Source: Adiantum capillus-veneris
Lineage: Eukaryota; Streptophyta; Polypodiopsida; Polypodiales; Pteridaceae
Reading direction: 5' to 3'
Assembly (NCBI GenBank): GCA_014529385.2
Contig: CM043966.1
Coordinates: 93,443,087 to 93,507,086 of the forward strand
DNA: 64,000 bases
Position 1 is the stretch's first letter. Every line of letters starts with the position of its first letter. Positions 11,786-22,559 of the stretch are shown here, one piece after another. A program made the translations under genes and the position numbers. Below the pieces are notes generated by a model. It made no database searches, had not been told where the DNA came from, and saw nothing but the letters and a program-made list of their open reading frames with translations.

Positions 11786-13378
11786 TGTCATAATAATCAA
11801 TATCTAATTCTCCTAAATGATTTTCTCATATTAAACTGATCATTTAATGTGGGGAAGTGCCAAGGGAGAAAAAGCTAGAATATTGGTTAAGTTAGCAGAC
11901 CGGCCACAGTAGGGATCCAAAGGAGGGAAATTAGGGATCCAAAGGGGGGGCCATCTGCAAAAGAGCCATGTGAAACAACGGGCTAAAAAGACCCTAAGGT
12001 TCAGCCCATTAAGACTTCCAAAATGCTAAGGTTCCAAAATTCAAAGGTTGTGTCCAAAGGTCAACCTTAGGGAAAATTGGATGCTTAGTGTGTGTGCCCA
12101 AAAAGTCTTTCTGCATCCCTACATGGGAGGGGGCGAGCCCCAAAGCTAGGGGATGAGAGAGAAAACCACACACACACACACACAGGCTCCCTTTACACAA
12201 AGGGAATGAGGGACACATGTCAGCTCCCTAGGCCAGATGCCCACAAGGTGTGCCCAATTCCTATTGGAAGACCCTTGAAGTGGACCAATGAGAATTAAGC
12301 TAGAGTAAATCTAGTTTAATTAATTTAAAAACATTTAATAAAAGAAACCAATAAGAATTAAGTGTCCTAGAAGACTATTGGGCAGTCTCCCAAGGGGTCC
12401 AATGAGCATTCAGAAGCCCCATGGCTTGCCTGATTCCTATTGGCCAGGAGGCAAAGGGGTCCAATGAGAGTTTAGTTTAATTATTTAATTATCTAAAGCT
12501 CTCACAAAAGGGGAAAGGGGGACACATGTCAGAAGGCTATCACTTATGCTGCTTAATTCCTATTGGCTTGACCTGGGGAGGTCCAATGAGGAAAAAGCCA
12601 GCCTAACTTAGCAGCTAGGGCTCGCCCAAGAGAGAGGGGGGCTGATTTTTGCTGGGCATTCACTCTCACACTCGCACACTTGACCATGTGTGAAGGGAAA
12701 ACACTCTATCTCCTCCCAAGCTTTAATGGAGAGCTCATCACCTACTCCAAGCTTGTGAGATAGAAGCCTACATCAACACTCTCTTGGCATGTGGATGCAA
12801 ATCCAACCAAGAGCCAAGCTTCAATGCATGCTCATCTTCTCTACCAAGCTAATTACTAAGCTAAGCTATGCTAATATGAGTGATTATGTGAGGAGATGTA
12901 CTTCTTTCTCGTAAGATACTTCTTTTTCCTCTCAATCTACTCTCATACCCTGCTAGCTCTCACCATCTTCGAAGGTGTGTGAGGTCTTGGGTCTGAGAAC
13001 GGGGATAATTCAAGTTGTGTTTGATTAAGTGTTTTGCTTGGTGTATGAAGCTTCCATCTTCATTGCACTAGCTAGTCTTGAAGGAACACAAAGAATTGTA
13101 TTGTACAATGTCTCTCTTGATGGGAGAAACCATAATACAAAGCCTTTTGGAGGGGGGACCGGCTCCATGCAAATCCGGTCCTCAACTGTTGTCAATAGTT
13201 TAATTGCTCTCTCTTTTGAAAGTATTGTCGATGCTATCTAACTAGGTGTTATGCTTTTTGTTGCTCTCTCCACCCAAGCACTCTTGTAATTATCATTAGG
13301 AATCTATTCTAATGAAATGCCCACTATGTTCATGCTAATTTCCGCTACAAATAAGATTCTAGGCCATTAAATGTTACA
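11786..13378 (+). repeat. gypsy-1 5' LTR (1593 bp)
   Basis: Starts TGTCATAATAATC and ends AAATGTTACA. It contains repeated GATCCAAAGG, a CA run at 12166-12183, and a cluster of paired ATTCCTATTGG / GGTCCAATGAG units between 12257 and 12590. It is the longer, undeleted copy. Confidence 0.97.
12257..12590 (+). promoter_or_regulatory. Array of inverted CCAAT/ATTGG units in LTR
   Basis: Three clear units pair ATTCCTATTGG with a downstream GGTCCAATGAG or GGACCAATGAG 15-17 bases later (12257-12292, 12432-12468, 12556-12590). A looser unit lies at about 12380-12406. ATTGG and CCAAT are the two orientations of the NF-Y (CCAAT-box) core. Similar pairs occur in the gypsy-2 LTRs and at 1-38. A regulatory role is inferred. 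Confidence 0.45.
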
Positions 13379-13379
13379 T

Positions 13380-13391
13380 TGGTATCAGAGC
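13380..13391 (+). other. gypsy-1 primer binding site (initiator tRNA-Met)
   Basis: TGGTATCAGAGC begins one base after the LTR end at 13378. The following leader (13392-13795) has no supported gene. Confidence 0.95.
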
Positions 13392-13795
13392 TCAAGGTTT
13401 CTCTTTTCTTGCTCAAGAAGGGAGGTCCTCAAGCTAGCTACAAATGGTTGGTATTATTAATTGCCTGTGAGTAAGTAGAATAGGGATTTTTCAGCCTTGC
13501 AGTGCGCCTGCCTTTGTGCAGTTAACGGGGCATCACCGTCGAGAGCTATGGTCTTAATAGTGGAGTCCTACGGGGCTTGCCTACGGCTTAACCACTATTG
13601 AGCTATTAGAAGCTTGACAGGAGCCGGTGCTGTTTTGGTGTCGAAAGACCCTCTCTTCTATTCCTTGCAATTAATGGTATTCGAGCCGCGGGTACAGTAG
13701 CTTGAGTGCTTTTTCTAAAGGGGTAAAGAGGAGTAGCAACTAGGGCTTGAAGTGCCAAAGTACACCTAAAAAGTTTACACCTAAAAATTGTTAGA

Positions 13796-16700
13796 ATGGC
13801 TGACAATATTAAAGAGAGTGAAATTAATGTTGATAACTTTGATTTTGCTCATGAGCAAGCTACTAATGATGCTTCAATGCTTGTTAATTATCTTGTTTCT
13901 AGGCTTCAACAAGCCATGGGCAATCCATCTCTCCAAAGTGAAGTGCAACGGCAGCTCCGTGCTCACGGGATTTTCCAAGCTCATCACCATGACGAGAGAA
14001 CACCTAGGAAGCCTCCTTGTGAGACTACCAAAAGAGGTCTCTCTCCGATTCGGGAAGAAGAAGAGAATCCATATGAAGGGCTCAAGAACTTACTTCTTGA
14101 TGATGCATCTCCTTCCCAAAGGAGAACTCAAGAGCCTCCACCGAAGGAACGAGAAAGAAGCGAGTCTCCCGCCACCTCGGCGGAGATGGCTCCACGAAGA
14201 TGGCGGGCTAAACGCTCTCCATCACCACCAAAGCGGAGAAGACCATCACACTCTTCTCCACGCCATAATTCAAAGAGGGATGATAAAAAGCAAGAGAAGA
14301 AAAAGGCGAGAAAGAGGACACCCTCTTCTCCATCTTCTTTATCCTCTTCCTCTTATGAAAGCTATGGTGAAGACGACAAAGATCAAGACAAGAAAAAGGC
14401 GAGAAAGAGGTCACCCTCTTCTCCACCTTCTTCAAATTCTTCATCTTCTGAAGAAAGTGATGGTGCAACTTTTGAACCATCAAAAAGAAGAGGCCATAGG
14501 AAATCCTATGCCGCATGGAAGAGGTCGTCCAAGCTGAAGAAATTCAAAGAGGGAGGGAAGAGCATCTCTTTCCTTACCTATGATGGTACCTTCGGTGCTA
14601 CAGACAAAGTTTTGGCCTTTATCCAGCAATTCGATGCGGCGTTTGGAGATGAGGGCTTCACGGAGTCCTCTAAGCTACGCCATGTAGCTATGCACTTTCA
14701 AAAGTCCGCCAGACAATGGTGGTCTAGCCTACGAGCCAACGGTGAAGCTCCACGAACATGGAAGGCTTTAAGAGCTTCCATTATGAAGCAGTTTTTGGCC
14801 ACCGATGCCAAAGACAAAGTACTCACCGAATGGCGAAGCTTAAAGCTCTCTCCCAATGAATCCATCCACAAATATGTAGACAAGTTTTGGGACCTACAAC
14901 TCAAAGCCACTGTCTTCAAAAAGTTGGATTTTGGAGAGCAAAAGCAACAATTTTGTGCGGGCTTAACCGAAGAAATGGCGGAGTATGTCAACTCCCAAAG
15001 GCCACGTACCATATCGGCGGTAATACACCATACTATGGTGGCCTCGCGAATCAATTTCCAAACGGGGGGTAAAAGAAATAATAAGCCCCCGGAAAACAAA
15101 GGTACCAATGAGCCTAAGGGGAAGGACAATGTCCAAAAGTCTCCTAAGGGCAATTCCAACAAAGCTAAAGAGAAGGGAGTTTACAAAGGAAAGAATAAAC
15201 TCTCTCCTGAAGAGCTTGAGCGTTATCGTAAAGATAACCGGTGTTTCAAGTGCGGCGAACAAGGGCATGCGTACCGCGCTTGTCCCCAAAAGAACAACCG
15301 CCAAGATCCTCCTAGAGCTTCTTTGGTTGAAATCCAAGAGGAGGAGATTCACCAAACTCACCACAAAGGATCTCCTCTATGCCATGCTTGGGGAAAGGTA
15401 AGAGAACATGATGCTTTTATTCTCTTTGACCCTGGTTCTACTCACAATTTCATATCTATGGAGTTAGCCACCAAGCTAGGCATACAATCCTACGAGATGG
15501 GAGATATCCTACCCGCAGACAGTGCCTTCAAGGGGCAAGAAGCTTCAGTCACTCCCTTAATCGGGAAATTGAGGCTTCATGTCCAAGGCTATGTGGACAA
15601 AGAGGATTTCTTTATCTCTCCTCTCAAGCATGAGGATGTAATCCTAGGGGCACCATGGTTTGACCGTTTGGCTGCCCATGTTAAATTTCCTGAAAGGAGA
15701 ATCTCCTTTAAGTTCAGGGAAAAGGACATGTATATAGATGCTAGGGAGATGGGTAACACCATCCCCATTGTACATACACCAGCTTTCAACAAGTCAATAA
15801 AGAGCTCTATTTCCGTGTACATGATTTTTGTTAAAGATTCTCAAAATGAACCTAATGCTTTAGCAAAAGAAAATAAAAGCAACCAAAAGGAATTAGAGTT
15901 ATCCAATTTTCTCAAGGGGTTTCAAGATGTCTTTATTGACGACATCCCCTGTGAGCTACCTCCTAAACGAGGTAATGACGACCATGCAATTGAACTTCTT
16001 CCAGGAAGTTCACCGCCTAACAAACCTCCTTATAGAGTTTCTCAAGCTCAACAAGAGGAGATTATGCGGCAAGTGCATGAGTTAATTGAGAAGGGCATGG
16101 TTAGGCCTAGCTCATCTCCATTTTGCTCACCTGTGCTATTAGTGCAAAAGAAAGACGGCACATATCGTATGTGTGTCGACTATAGAGCACTAAATAGGAT
16201 CACTATCAAGAATAGGTTTCCCGTTCCACGGGTAGAAGACCTATTTGATAAGCTACAAGGATCGACCTACTTCAGTAGGATTGACCTAAAAAGTGGCTAT
16301 CATCAAATAAGGATAGTTGATCAAGACATTGTAAAGACCGCATTTCGTACTACATTTGGTCTTTACGAATACATTGTCATGCCTTTTGGCTTGACTAATG
16401 CACCAGCCACATTTAACCGCTTGATGGAGAAGCTGTTCAGACCTCATCGAACCTTCACTGGAGTGTTCTTTGATGATATTATCATCTACTCTAATTCATT
16501 AGAGGAACATAAGCAACACCTCCAGGTAATATTTCAAGTTTTAAGAGAGAATAAACTTTATGTTAATCGAAAGAAAAGTGAATTTTTCTTGCAAGAGATT
16601 CAATATTTAGGTCACATTATCTCTCAAGATGGAATCCAAATGGATCCATCCAAGTTAGAGGTAATAAAAGGATGGCCTAAACCAAGGAATCTTCATGAAC

Positions 16701-18745
16701 TAAGAAGCTTTATAGGTATGTGTGCATACTATAGACGCTTCATAGAAAAGTTCTCACAAATTGCGGGACCATTACATGACCTAACAAAGAAAAATGTTAG
16801 GTATACGTGGTCTGCTAAGGAGAACAATGCTTTCGAAAAGCTTAAAGAAAAGCTTATCTCTCAACCTGTGCTTACACTACCGGATCTCTCAAAACCATTT
16901 GAGGTCCAATGTGATGCTTGTGGTGATTGCCTTGGGGCTGTTTTGCTCCAAGAAGGGCACGCCATAGGCTATGAGAGTCGAAGACTCGACCCTGTTGAGC
17001 AAGCTCTAGGCATATACGAAAAAGAACTCCTTGCAGTTCTACATGCCTTAGACTCATGGAAGCACTATTTATTGGGGACTCCTTTTATTCTGCGAACGGA
17101 TCACCAAAGTCTTAAGTACTTCATGACGCAGACCAAGCTCTCCGACAAACAAATGAGGTGGGCAAATTTCCTTTCGCAATTTCATTTTCATATTGCTCAC
17201 ATTGCTGGCAAGCATAATCAAGTAGCCGATGCACTCTCAAGACGACCGAGAGTGAATGCGGTTTCCATAGCAACTCACAATGATCTATCTTTAATGATAG
17301 ATGAGTATGCTATTGATCCCGATTTTAGAGATGTGATTTCAGCCCTTGCCTTAGGGAAGAAAGAAGAACCATTTACTTTACAAGATGGCTATCTTCTCTA
17401 TGGCAATAGACTCTGCGTTACTAACTCACTACGTGAGAAAGTAATGTATGAATCTCATGCTCCCCCATATGCGGGGCATAGAGGGATTCAGTCTACCCTA
17501 AAGGGAATTGAAACATATTTCTATTGGCCTACCATGAAAGTGAACATACATGAGTATGTTTCCAAATGTGTGGTATGTCAAAAGACAAAATTTGATAGAG
17601 GGAAGCAACTTGGATTGCTTCAACCCTTGCCAATTCCTAATTCACCGTGGGAGAGCATATCCATGGATTTTATCTTTGGATTGCCTAAGTCTATCCATGG
17701 GAATACGGGAATATGGACGATAGTAGACAGGTTCAGTAAACAAGCTCATTTTATACCTGTCAAAAAGACTATCAAAGCCCATCAAATGGCAACCCTCTTC
17801 ATTTCACAAATTTTCAAGTACCATGGCTTGCCAATGTCCATAGTGTCGGATAGAGATCCTAGAATGACCAGTAATTTCTGGAAGGGTCTCTTTGAGAATT
17901 TAGGAACAAGGCTAAACTTCTCTTCGGCCTATCATCCACAAACTGATGGCCAAAGTGAAATAGCTAACCTAACTATTCTCGATCTACTAAAAGCCTATGT
18001 AACGGAAGTAGATCAAAGATCCCATTGGGAGAAGTACTTACCCTTAGTAGAGTATGCTTACAATAACACTGTACATACTTCTACAGGAAAAGCACCTTTC
18101 GAGGTAATTGAGGGAAGATCAAAAAGTCCCTTGCTACTTAAGGTACATGGGAAGATCTTCGCTGCAGATGAGTATAGCCGAGACCTACAAGAATCTTTCC
18201 AAAAGATTAAGGATGCTATCTCTATCTCACAGCAAAGGCAAAAGGCTGCTGCTGACAAGCACAGAAGAGCCCAAGCCTTTAAAGAAAACGATTGGGTCTT
18301 GTTAAAGTTTCCCAAGGCTCGCTTAAGGCACACGACGGGCAAGAATCCTACGGGCCACCAAAAGTACTATGCTAAACTAGCAAAAAGGTACTATGGTCCC
18401 TTCCAGATTCTTAGGCCAATCAATGAGATGGCCTATCAACTTAAGTTGCCCAATCATTGGCTCATACACAATGCTTTTCATGTGAGCCTCTTAAAGCCTT
18501 ACAAAGGAGAGCCACCTCAAGAACCAACTATTGAAGACCCACCGGAGATCGAGGACCACGAGGAGGTGCTGCAGCCCGAGTCCATTCTCCGACATGAAGA
18601 CAAGGTATTAAGAGGCGGTAAGACTATCCGACGATATCTTATTAAGTTTAAGAATTATCCTTTTGAAGATGCTAGATGGATGCAAGGCATACAATTAAAG
18701 GATAACCTAAACCTTGTCAATGCTTACAATGCTTCCCAAGAGTAA
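13796..18745 (+). CDS. gag-pol: gypsy-1 Gag-Pol polyprotein with chromodomain, 1649 aa
   Basis: One open frame. The N-terminal third is charged and Lys/Arg/Ser-rich (about residues 80-245). A retrotransposon-gag domain follows at about 255-400 and a CX2CX4HX4C zinc knuckle at 483-496. Protease has the signature DPGS at 545-548, a variant also in gypsy-2. RT has FFDD at 891-894. RNase H starts near Asp1040 (VQCDACGDCLGAVLLQEG). Integrase has an HHCC region, then the D-D-E triad at Asp1291, Asp1352 and Glu1388, with normal D-x60-D-x35-E spacing. A C-terminal chromodomain-like segment (about 1590-1645) has RYLIKFKNYPFEDARW. This domain order is that of plant chromoviruses. All catalytic residues I could check are present, so it may be autonomous. 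The ATG at 13796 is chosen because MADN matches the gypsy-2 gag start. Confidence 0.96.
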   Translation: MADNIKESEINVDNFDFAHEQATNDASMLVNYLVSRLQQAMGNPSLQSEVQRQLRAHGIFQAHHHDERTPRKPPCETTKRGLSPIREEEENPYEGLKNLLLDDASPSQRRTQEPPPKERERSESPATSAEMAPRRWRAKRSPSPPKRRRPSHSSPRHNSKRDDKKQEKKKARKRTPSSPSSLSSSSYESYGEDDKDQDKKKARKRSPSSPPSSNSSSSEESDGATFEPSKRRGHRKSYAAWKRSSKLKKFKEGGKSISFLTYDGTFGATDKVLAFIQQFDAAFGDEGFTESSKLRHVAMHFQKSARQWWSSLRANGEAPRTWKALRASIMKQFLATDAKDKVLTEWRSLKLSPNESIHKYVDKFWDLQLKATVFKKLDFGEQKQQFCAGLTEEMAEYVNSQRPRTISAVIHHTMVASRINFQTGGKRNNKPPENKGTNEPKGKDNVQKSPKGNSNKAKEKGVYKGKNKLSPEELERYRKDNRCFKCGEQGHAYRACPQKNNRQDPPRASLVEIQEEEIHQTHHKGSPLCHAWGKVREHDAFILFDPGSTHNFISMELATKLGIQSYEMGDILPADSAFKGQEASVTPLIGKLRLHVQGYVDKEDFFISPLKHEDVILGAPWFDRLAAHVKFPERRISFKFREKDMYIDAREMGNTIPIVHTPAFNKSIKSSISVYMIFVKDSQNEPNALAKENKSNQKELELSNFLKGFQDVFIDDIPCELPPKRGNDDHAIELLPGSSPPNKPPYRVSQAQQEEIMRQVHELIEKGMVRPSSSPFCSPVLLVQKKDGTYRMCVDYRALNRITIKNRFPVPRVEDLFDKLQGSTYFSRIDLKSGYHQIRIVDQDIVKTAFRTTFGLYEYIVMPFGLTNAPATFNRLMEKLFRPHRTFTGVFFDDIIIYSNSLEEHKQHLQVIFQVLRENKLYVNRKKSEFFLQEIQYLGHIISQDGIQMDPSKLEVIKGWPKPRNLHELRSFIGMCAYYRRFIEKFSQIAGPLHDLTKKNVRYTWSAKENNAFEKLKEKLISQPVLTLPDLSKPFEVQCDACGDCLGAVLLQEGHAIGYESRRLDPVEQALGIYEKELLAVLHALDSWKHYLLGTPFILRTDHQSLKYFMTQTKLSDKQMRWANFLSQFHFHIAHIAGKHNQVADALSRRPRVNAVSIATHNDLSLMIDEYAIDPDFRDVISALALGKKEEPFTLQDGYLLYGNRLCVTNSLREKVMYESHAPPYAGHRGIQSTLKGIETYFYWPTMKVNIHEYVSKCVVCQKTKFDRGKQLGLLQPLPIPNSPWESISMDFIFGLPKSIHGNTGIWTIVDRFSKQAHFIPVKKTIKAHQMATLFISQIFKYHGLPMSIVSDRDPRMTSNFWKGLFENLGTRLNFSSAYHPQTDGQSEIANLTILDLLKAYVTEVDQRSHWEKYLPLVEYAYNNTVHTSTGKAPFEVIEGRSKSPLLLKVHGKIFAADEYSRDLQESFQKIKDAISISQQRQKAAADKHRRAQAFKENDWVLLKFPKARLRHTTGKNPTGHQKYYAKLAKRYYGPFQILRPINEMAYQLKLPNHWLIHNAFHVSLLKPYKGEPPQEPTIEDPPEIEDHEEVLQPESILRHEDKVLRGGKTIRRYLIKFKNYPFEDARWMQGIQLKDNLNLVNAYNASQE

Positions 18746-19104
18746 GCAAATGTACAAAATGTTAAAAAAATGAACAAAAATTTTTGTCTTATAAGACTCT
18801 CTTTTTCTTTATTTGTGCACAAAAATAAAGTAGTATGCATGCTTAGATCAAGTTTGTGGAGACGACGTCTCCCAAACACCAAGTAGAGCTTGTCACTCTA
18901 CTATGGAAGACTGATAGGACTAATGTGCAGACATGCTTGCGGCAGCCTCAGGCTCTCAAGCGCCAAATGGACTAGTCATCCATTATGGAATGATGTCGTA
19001 GGGTAACATAGGGATCCTCTACCCGCTAAGAAAAGGACTCATGCATATGCTTTATCTTCTCTACACCATAGTCGAGGACGACTATGATTTCAAGAGAGAG
19101 GTAA
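18746..19104 (+). other. gypsy-1 3' untranslated region and polypurine tract
   Basis: Non-coding stretch after the polyprotein stop. It ends with AAGAGAGAGG at about 19093-19101 just before the 3' LTR, the plus-strand primer. Gypsy-2 has the same tract next to 41559. Confidence 0.85.
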
Positions 19105-20514
19105 TGTCATAATAATCAATATCTAATTCTCCTAAATGATTTTCTCATATTAAACTGATCATTTAATGTGGGGAAGTGCCAAGGGAGAAAAAGCTAGAAT
19201 ATTGGTTAAGTTAGCAGACCGGCCACAGTAGGGATCCAAAGGAGGGAAATTAGGGATCCAAAGGGGGGGCCATCTGCAAAAGAGCCATGTGAAACAACGG
19301 GCTAAAAAGACCCTAAGGTTCAGCCCATTAAGACTTCCAAAATGCTAAGGTTCCAAAATTCAAAGGTTGTGTCCAAAGGTCAACCTTAGGGAAAATTGGA
19401 TGCTTAGTGTGTGTGCCCAAAAAGTCTTTCTGCATCCCTACATGGGAGGGGGCGAGCCCCAAAGCTAGGGGATGAGAGAGAAAACCACACACACACACAC
19501 ACAGGCTCCCTTTACACAAAGGGAATGAGGGACACATGTCAGCTCCCTAGGCCAGATGCCCACAAGGTGTGCCCAATTCCTATTGGAAGACCCTTGAAGT
19601 GGACCAATGAGAATTAAGCTAGAGTAAATCTAGTTTAATTAATTTAAAAACATTTAATAAAAGAAACCAATAAGAATTAAGTGTCCTAGAAGACTATTGG
19701 GCAGTCTCCCAAGGGGTCCAATGAGGAAAAAGCCAGCCTAACTTAGCAGCTAGGGCTCGCCCAAGAGAGAGGGGGGGCTGATTTTTGCTGGGCATTCACT
19801 CTCACACTCGCACACTTGACCATGTGTGAAGGGAAAACACTCTATCTCCTCCCAAGCTTTAATGGAGAGCTCATCACCTACTCCAAGCTTGTGAGATAGA
19901 AGCCTACATCAACACTCTCTTGGCATGTGGATGCAAATCCAACCAAGAGCCAAGCTTCAATGCATGCTCATCTTCTCTACCAAGCTAATTACTAAGCTAA
20001 GCTATGCTAATATGAGTGATTATGTGAGGAGATGTACTTCTTTCTCGTAAGATACTTCTTTTTCCTCTCAATCTACTCTCATACCCTGCTAGCTCTCACC
20101 ATCTTCGAAGGTGTGTGAGGTCTTGGGTCTGAGAACGGGGATAATTCAAGTTGTGTTTGATTAAGTGTTTTGCTTGGTGTATGAAGCTTCCATCTTCATT
20201 GCACTAGCTAGTCTTGAAGGAACACAAAGAATTGTATTGTACAATGTCTCTCTTGATGGGAGAAACCATAATACAAAGCCTTTTGGAGGGGGGACCGGCT
20301 CCATGCAAATCCGGTCCTCAACTGTTGTCAATAGTTTAATTGCTCTCTCTTTTGAAAGTATTGTCGATGCTATCTAACTAGGTGTTATGCTTTTTGTTGC
20401 TCTCTCCACCCAAGCACTCTTGTAATTATCATTAGGAATCTATTCTAATGAAATGCCCACTATGTTCATGCTAATTTCCGCTACAAATAAGATTCTAGGC
20501 CATTAAATGTTACA
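19105..20514 (+). repeat. gypsy-1 3' LTR (1410 bp, internal deletion)
   Basis: Same ends as the 5' LTR. It lacks the 184 bp that in the 5' LTR lie between two copies of GGTCCAATGAG (12396-12406 and 12580-12590), keeping one copy. It carries one extra G in the G run near 19773. Confidence 0.97.
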
Positions 20515-20646
20515 ACACGTATTTTTTGGTTGTAAAAAAATATTTATCGTGGTCGTACCAGCTATTTATTGCATGTCTTGCTACATGTACAATAATATTT
20601 GGCGTGCTTCATTAAAAACGCTAACGGTAATGTCTATTATTGTATG

Positions 20647-20697
<51 letters not shown>

Positions 20698-21005
20698 GTA
20701 AAGGGGAGAAGAGAAATCATATTGGAGAAGCAAATACAGACATCGAGAGAGAGAGAGAGAGAGGCTAGAGAGAGAGAGAGAGAGAGAGTTAAAAAGGCCT
20801 CTTCCTCCTTCAAGGTACAGGAATCAGAAGCGTGAAGAAGAACAACAACATTCCTAGTCCTGAATCTCTACTCCAAGAGCAATTTCTAGTCCTGACAAAG
20901 GTAAAGGTGATCTCTACACTTTCATTTGGTCCATAGTTTAGTTGTGTTTAGGATGAGGAGCAACAAAATGTAAAAGGCCATTTAACATTTTACCTACCAA
21001 AATTA

Positions 21006-21064
21006 GATCACGGCGCGCCAATAGTATTGTGGAGGTCTGTTTATGTAGGCCGCGCGCCGTGATC
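21006..21064. repeat. Inverted repeat (hairpin 1)
   Basis: A 13-bp arm GATCACGGCGCGC at 21006-21018 pairs perfectly with 21052-21064, around a 33-base loop. The core is shared with hairpin 2. Confidence 0.85.
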
Positions 21065-21138
21065 CACTTTTGAAGTGTACAAAGTTTCTTTTTTGGAGTA
21101 TAAAATTCTTTGATGTTTTGGTAGCTATTACTTTGTAT

Positions 21139-21219
21139 AAAAGCCAATCAAGTGGATCACGGTGCGCCAGTAGTTTTGTTTATGTACTCCGTGCGCCATG
21201 ATCCACTTGATTGGCTTTT
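21139..21219. repeat. Inverted repeat (hairpin 2), 29-bp arms
   Basis: Arm 21139-21167 (starting AAAAGCCAATCAAGTGGATC) pairs with 21191-21219 at 26 of 29 positions, around a 23-base loop. The core TGGATCACGG is that of hairpin 1, so the same motif occurs four times in alternating orientation. Confidence 0.85.
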
Positions 21220-21390
21220 GCTCTTCACAACTATAGAGCCATTTTGCATTCTATCAAAGGAGGCACACATGCTAATCATCTTGTGTTATTGTCTATATGA
21301 TTAGTTGGAAATAATTGTGAGATACCTAGCTATTGTTTGTTCAAAACTTATATGATCATGTGGTGCTCTTTTTTTATTTATGTTTGAAGA

Positions 21391-22451
21391 AACTTTAAAT
21401 AAATGGCAAGATTAAGATCTCATAGGAGGAAGAGGCAAAAAATAGATCCCAAGCGCATCGTTGGCCAATAAAACGTTCCGAGAAGACTGTCGGAGCTGTT
21501 AAAAACTTCAATGAAGAGGAATGTAGACTTCACAGAACCCATTGATATATCTGGTGTAGAGCCTGTCATGACTAGACTGAACTCACTTAAGAGAGATGTG
21601 GATTTTTCAACACCTACTTTGCAGAGTGCCCAATGTGTTGCAACAATCCCAAAGAAAAAAGAGGCAGTTATTTATGAAGACCATACAGTGATTGATGAAA
21701 GACTTTTAGATTTTGCAGTTTCGTCCAAGGTTGGTGATAAGTTTGACTTGGTCTCCTGCATTTTTAATGCTCAATTTAATCTTGATGTGTTTGTAGCTAA
21801 ACAGACTGAACACTTGAAGCTGGAACGAGAGAAGTTTGAGCTTCACATTCAAGAGGGCAGGGTTAATGTTGCTAAAATGGTGGTAGTCCATTTAAAAGAT
21901 TATGATCCTAAAAGACAGTTTTACGAGAAGTACAATCAGCATCCTCTTATGTATAGACCCCATTGGTGAACGGGAGTGCAAGCTGGTTCAAGAATCCTTT
22001 GGATTTCTAATATTTATAAATGGATTATTTACAAGTCTTATGAAAGATCCTAAGGAGGTCATGGAGGAACACGATTTACCAGCAGATGAAAAAGAGGAAA
22101 AGAATGAGGAATATATTGAAGTGACGGAGATAGAGAAGTCCATTGATCTTGAAGAAGAAGCAAAAGAGGTGGAACGAAGCAATCTTCTCTCAGTGAAAAC
22201 CTCAAATATCAAGCTACCTCTAGATGTGTCAGGTTTCAATGAGCGGCAAGCCACCTTAATGCTACCAGGAGTGCCAAAGTTTAGAGTTTAAATTTGGAGA
22301 TAGGTCATACATTTTCCTTCATGATATACAAAGTATTTTTGGTTTGCGGGAGGACTTTGCACTGGCCACTATCTCCAAGTATCAGGAGGAGAGGAATGGA
22401 TTTGTTTCAGATGATAGTAGTGATGATGAGGCAATGGATTTTGCAACATGA
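21391..22451 (+). pseudogene. Unrecognised coding remnant, plus strand
   Basis: A coding-like stretch. A long open part at 21511-21969 encodes 152 residues with a charged, helix-prone middle (KQTEHLKLEREKFELHI). A second open part to 22290 is acidic (EEKNEEYIEVTEIEKSIDLE), and a third frame continues to 22451 with FGDRSYIFLHDIQSIFGLRE and an acidic tail SDDSSDDEAMDF. The three parts read as one protein with two frame changes (near 21960 and 22285) and a stop near 21466, so it is broken or spliced. I do not recognise the family. It converges on the minus-strand remnant at 23032-25855. Confidence 0.45.
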
Positions 22452-22485
22452 GGGTTTCATGGTATAACATCCTGTCCCCCCTCCC

Positions 22486-22489
<4 letters not shown>

Positions 22490-22522
<33 letters not shown>
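22490..22522. repeat. (CT)n microsatellite
   Basis: CT repeat followed by a short CA run, downstream of the plus-strand remnant. Confidence 0.95.
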
Positions 22523-22531
<9 letters not shown>

Positions 22532-22559
22532 TACTTCTTTTGTTTACAATCATGGATTG

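Larger units (their letters stand above)
11786..20514 (+). mobile_element. Intact Ty3/gypsy chromodomain element gypsy-1, TSD ACACG
   Basis: 8729 bp bounded by TG...CA LTRs (11786-13378 and 19105-20514), with perfect 5-bp duplications ACACG at 11781-11785 and 20515-20519. It has a tRNA-iMet primer site at 13380-13391, a polypurine tract before 19105, and one uninterrupted 1649-codon gag-pol frame. Apart from a 184-bp deletion in the 3' LTR and one extra G in a G run near 19773, I saw no LTR differences in the stretches compared. This points to a recent insertion. The relative gypsy-2 (35006-63098) is an older copy of the same family. Confidence 0.97.
20520..21390. other. Non-coding stretch with (GA)n repeats and two hairpins
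   Basis: (GA)n runs occupy 20651-20694, about 20745-20764 and 20771-20789. Two inverted repeats follow at 21006-21064 and 21139-21219. No supported coding region; open frames here are low-complexity or antisense to the hairpins. Confidence 0.7.

Noticed and set aside
12092-12298. 68-residue frame, repeated at 19411-19617
   Set aside because: Identical only because it lies in the two LTRs of gypsy-1. It spans the CA microsatellite and has no coding character.
13788-14537. 249-residue frame overlapping the start of the gypsy-1 polyprotein
   Set aside because: It is an out-of-frame shadow rich in Leu/Arg within the gag coding region. The 1649-codon frame has the conserved domains.
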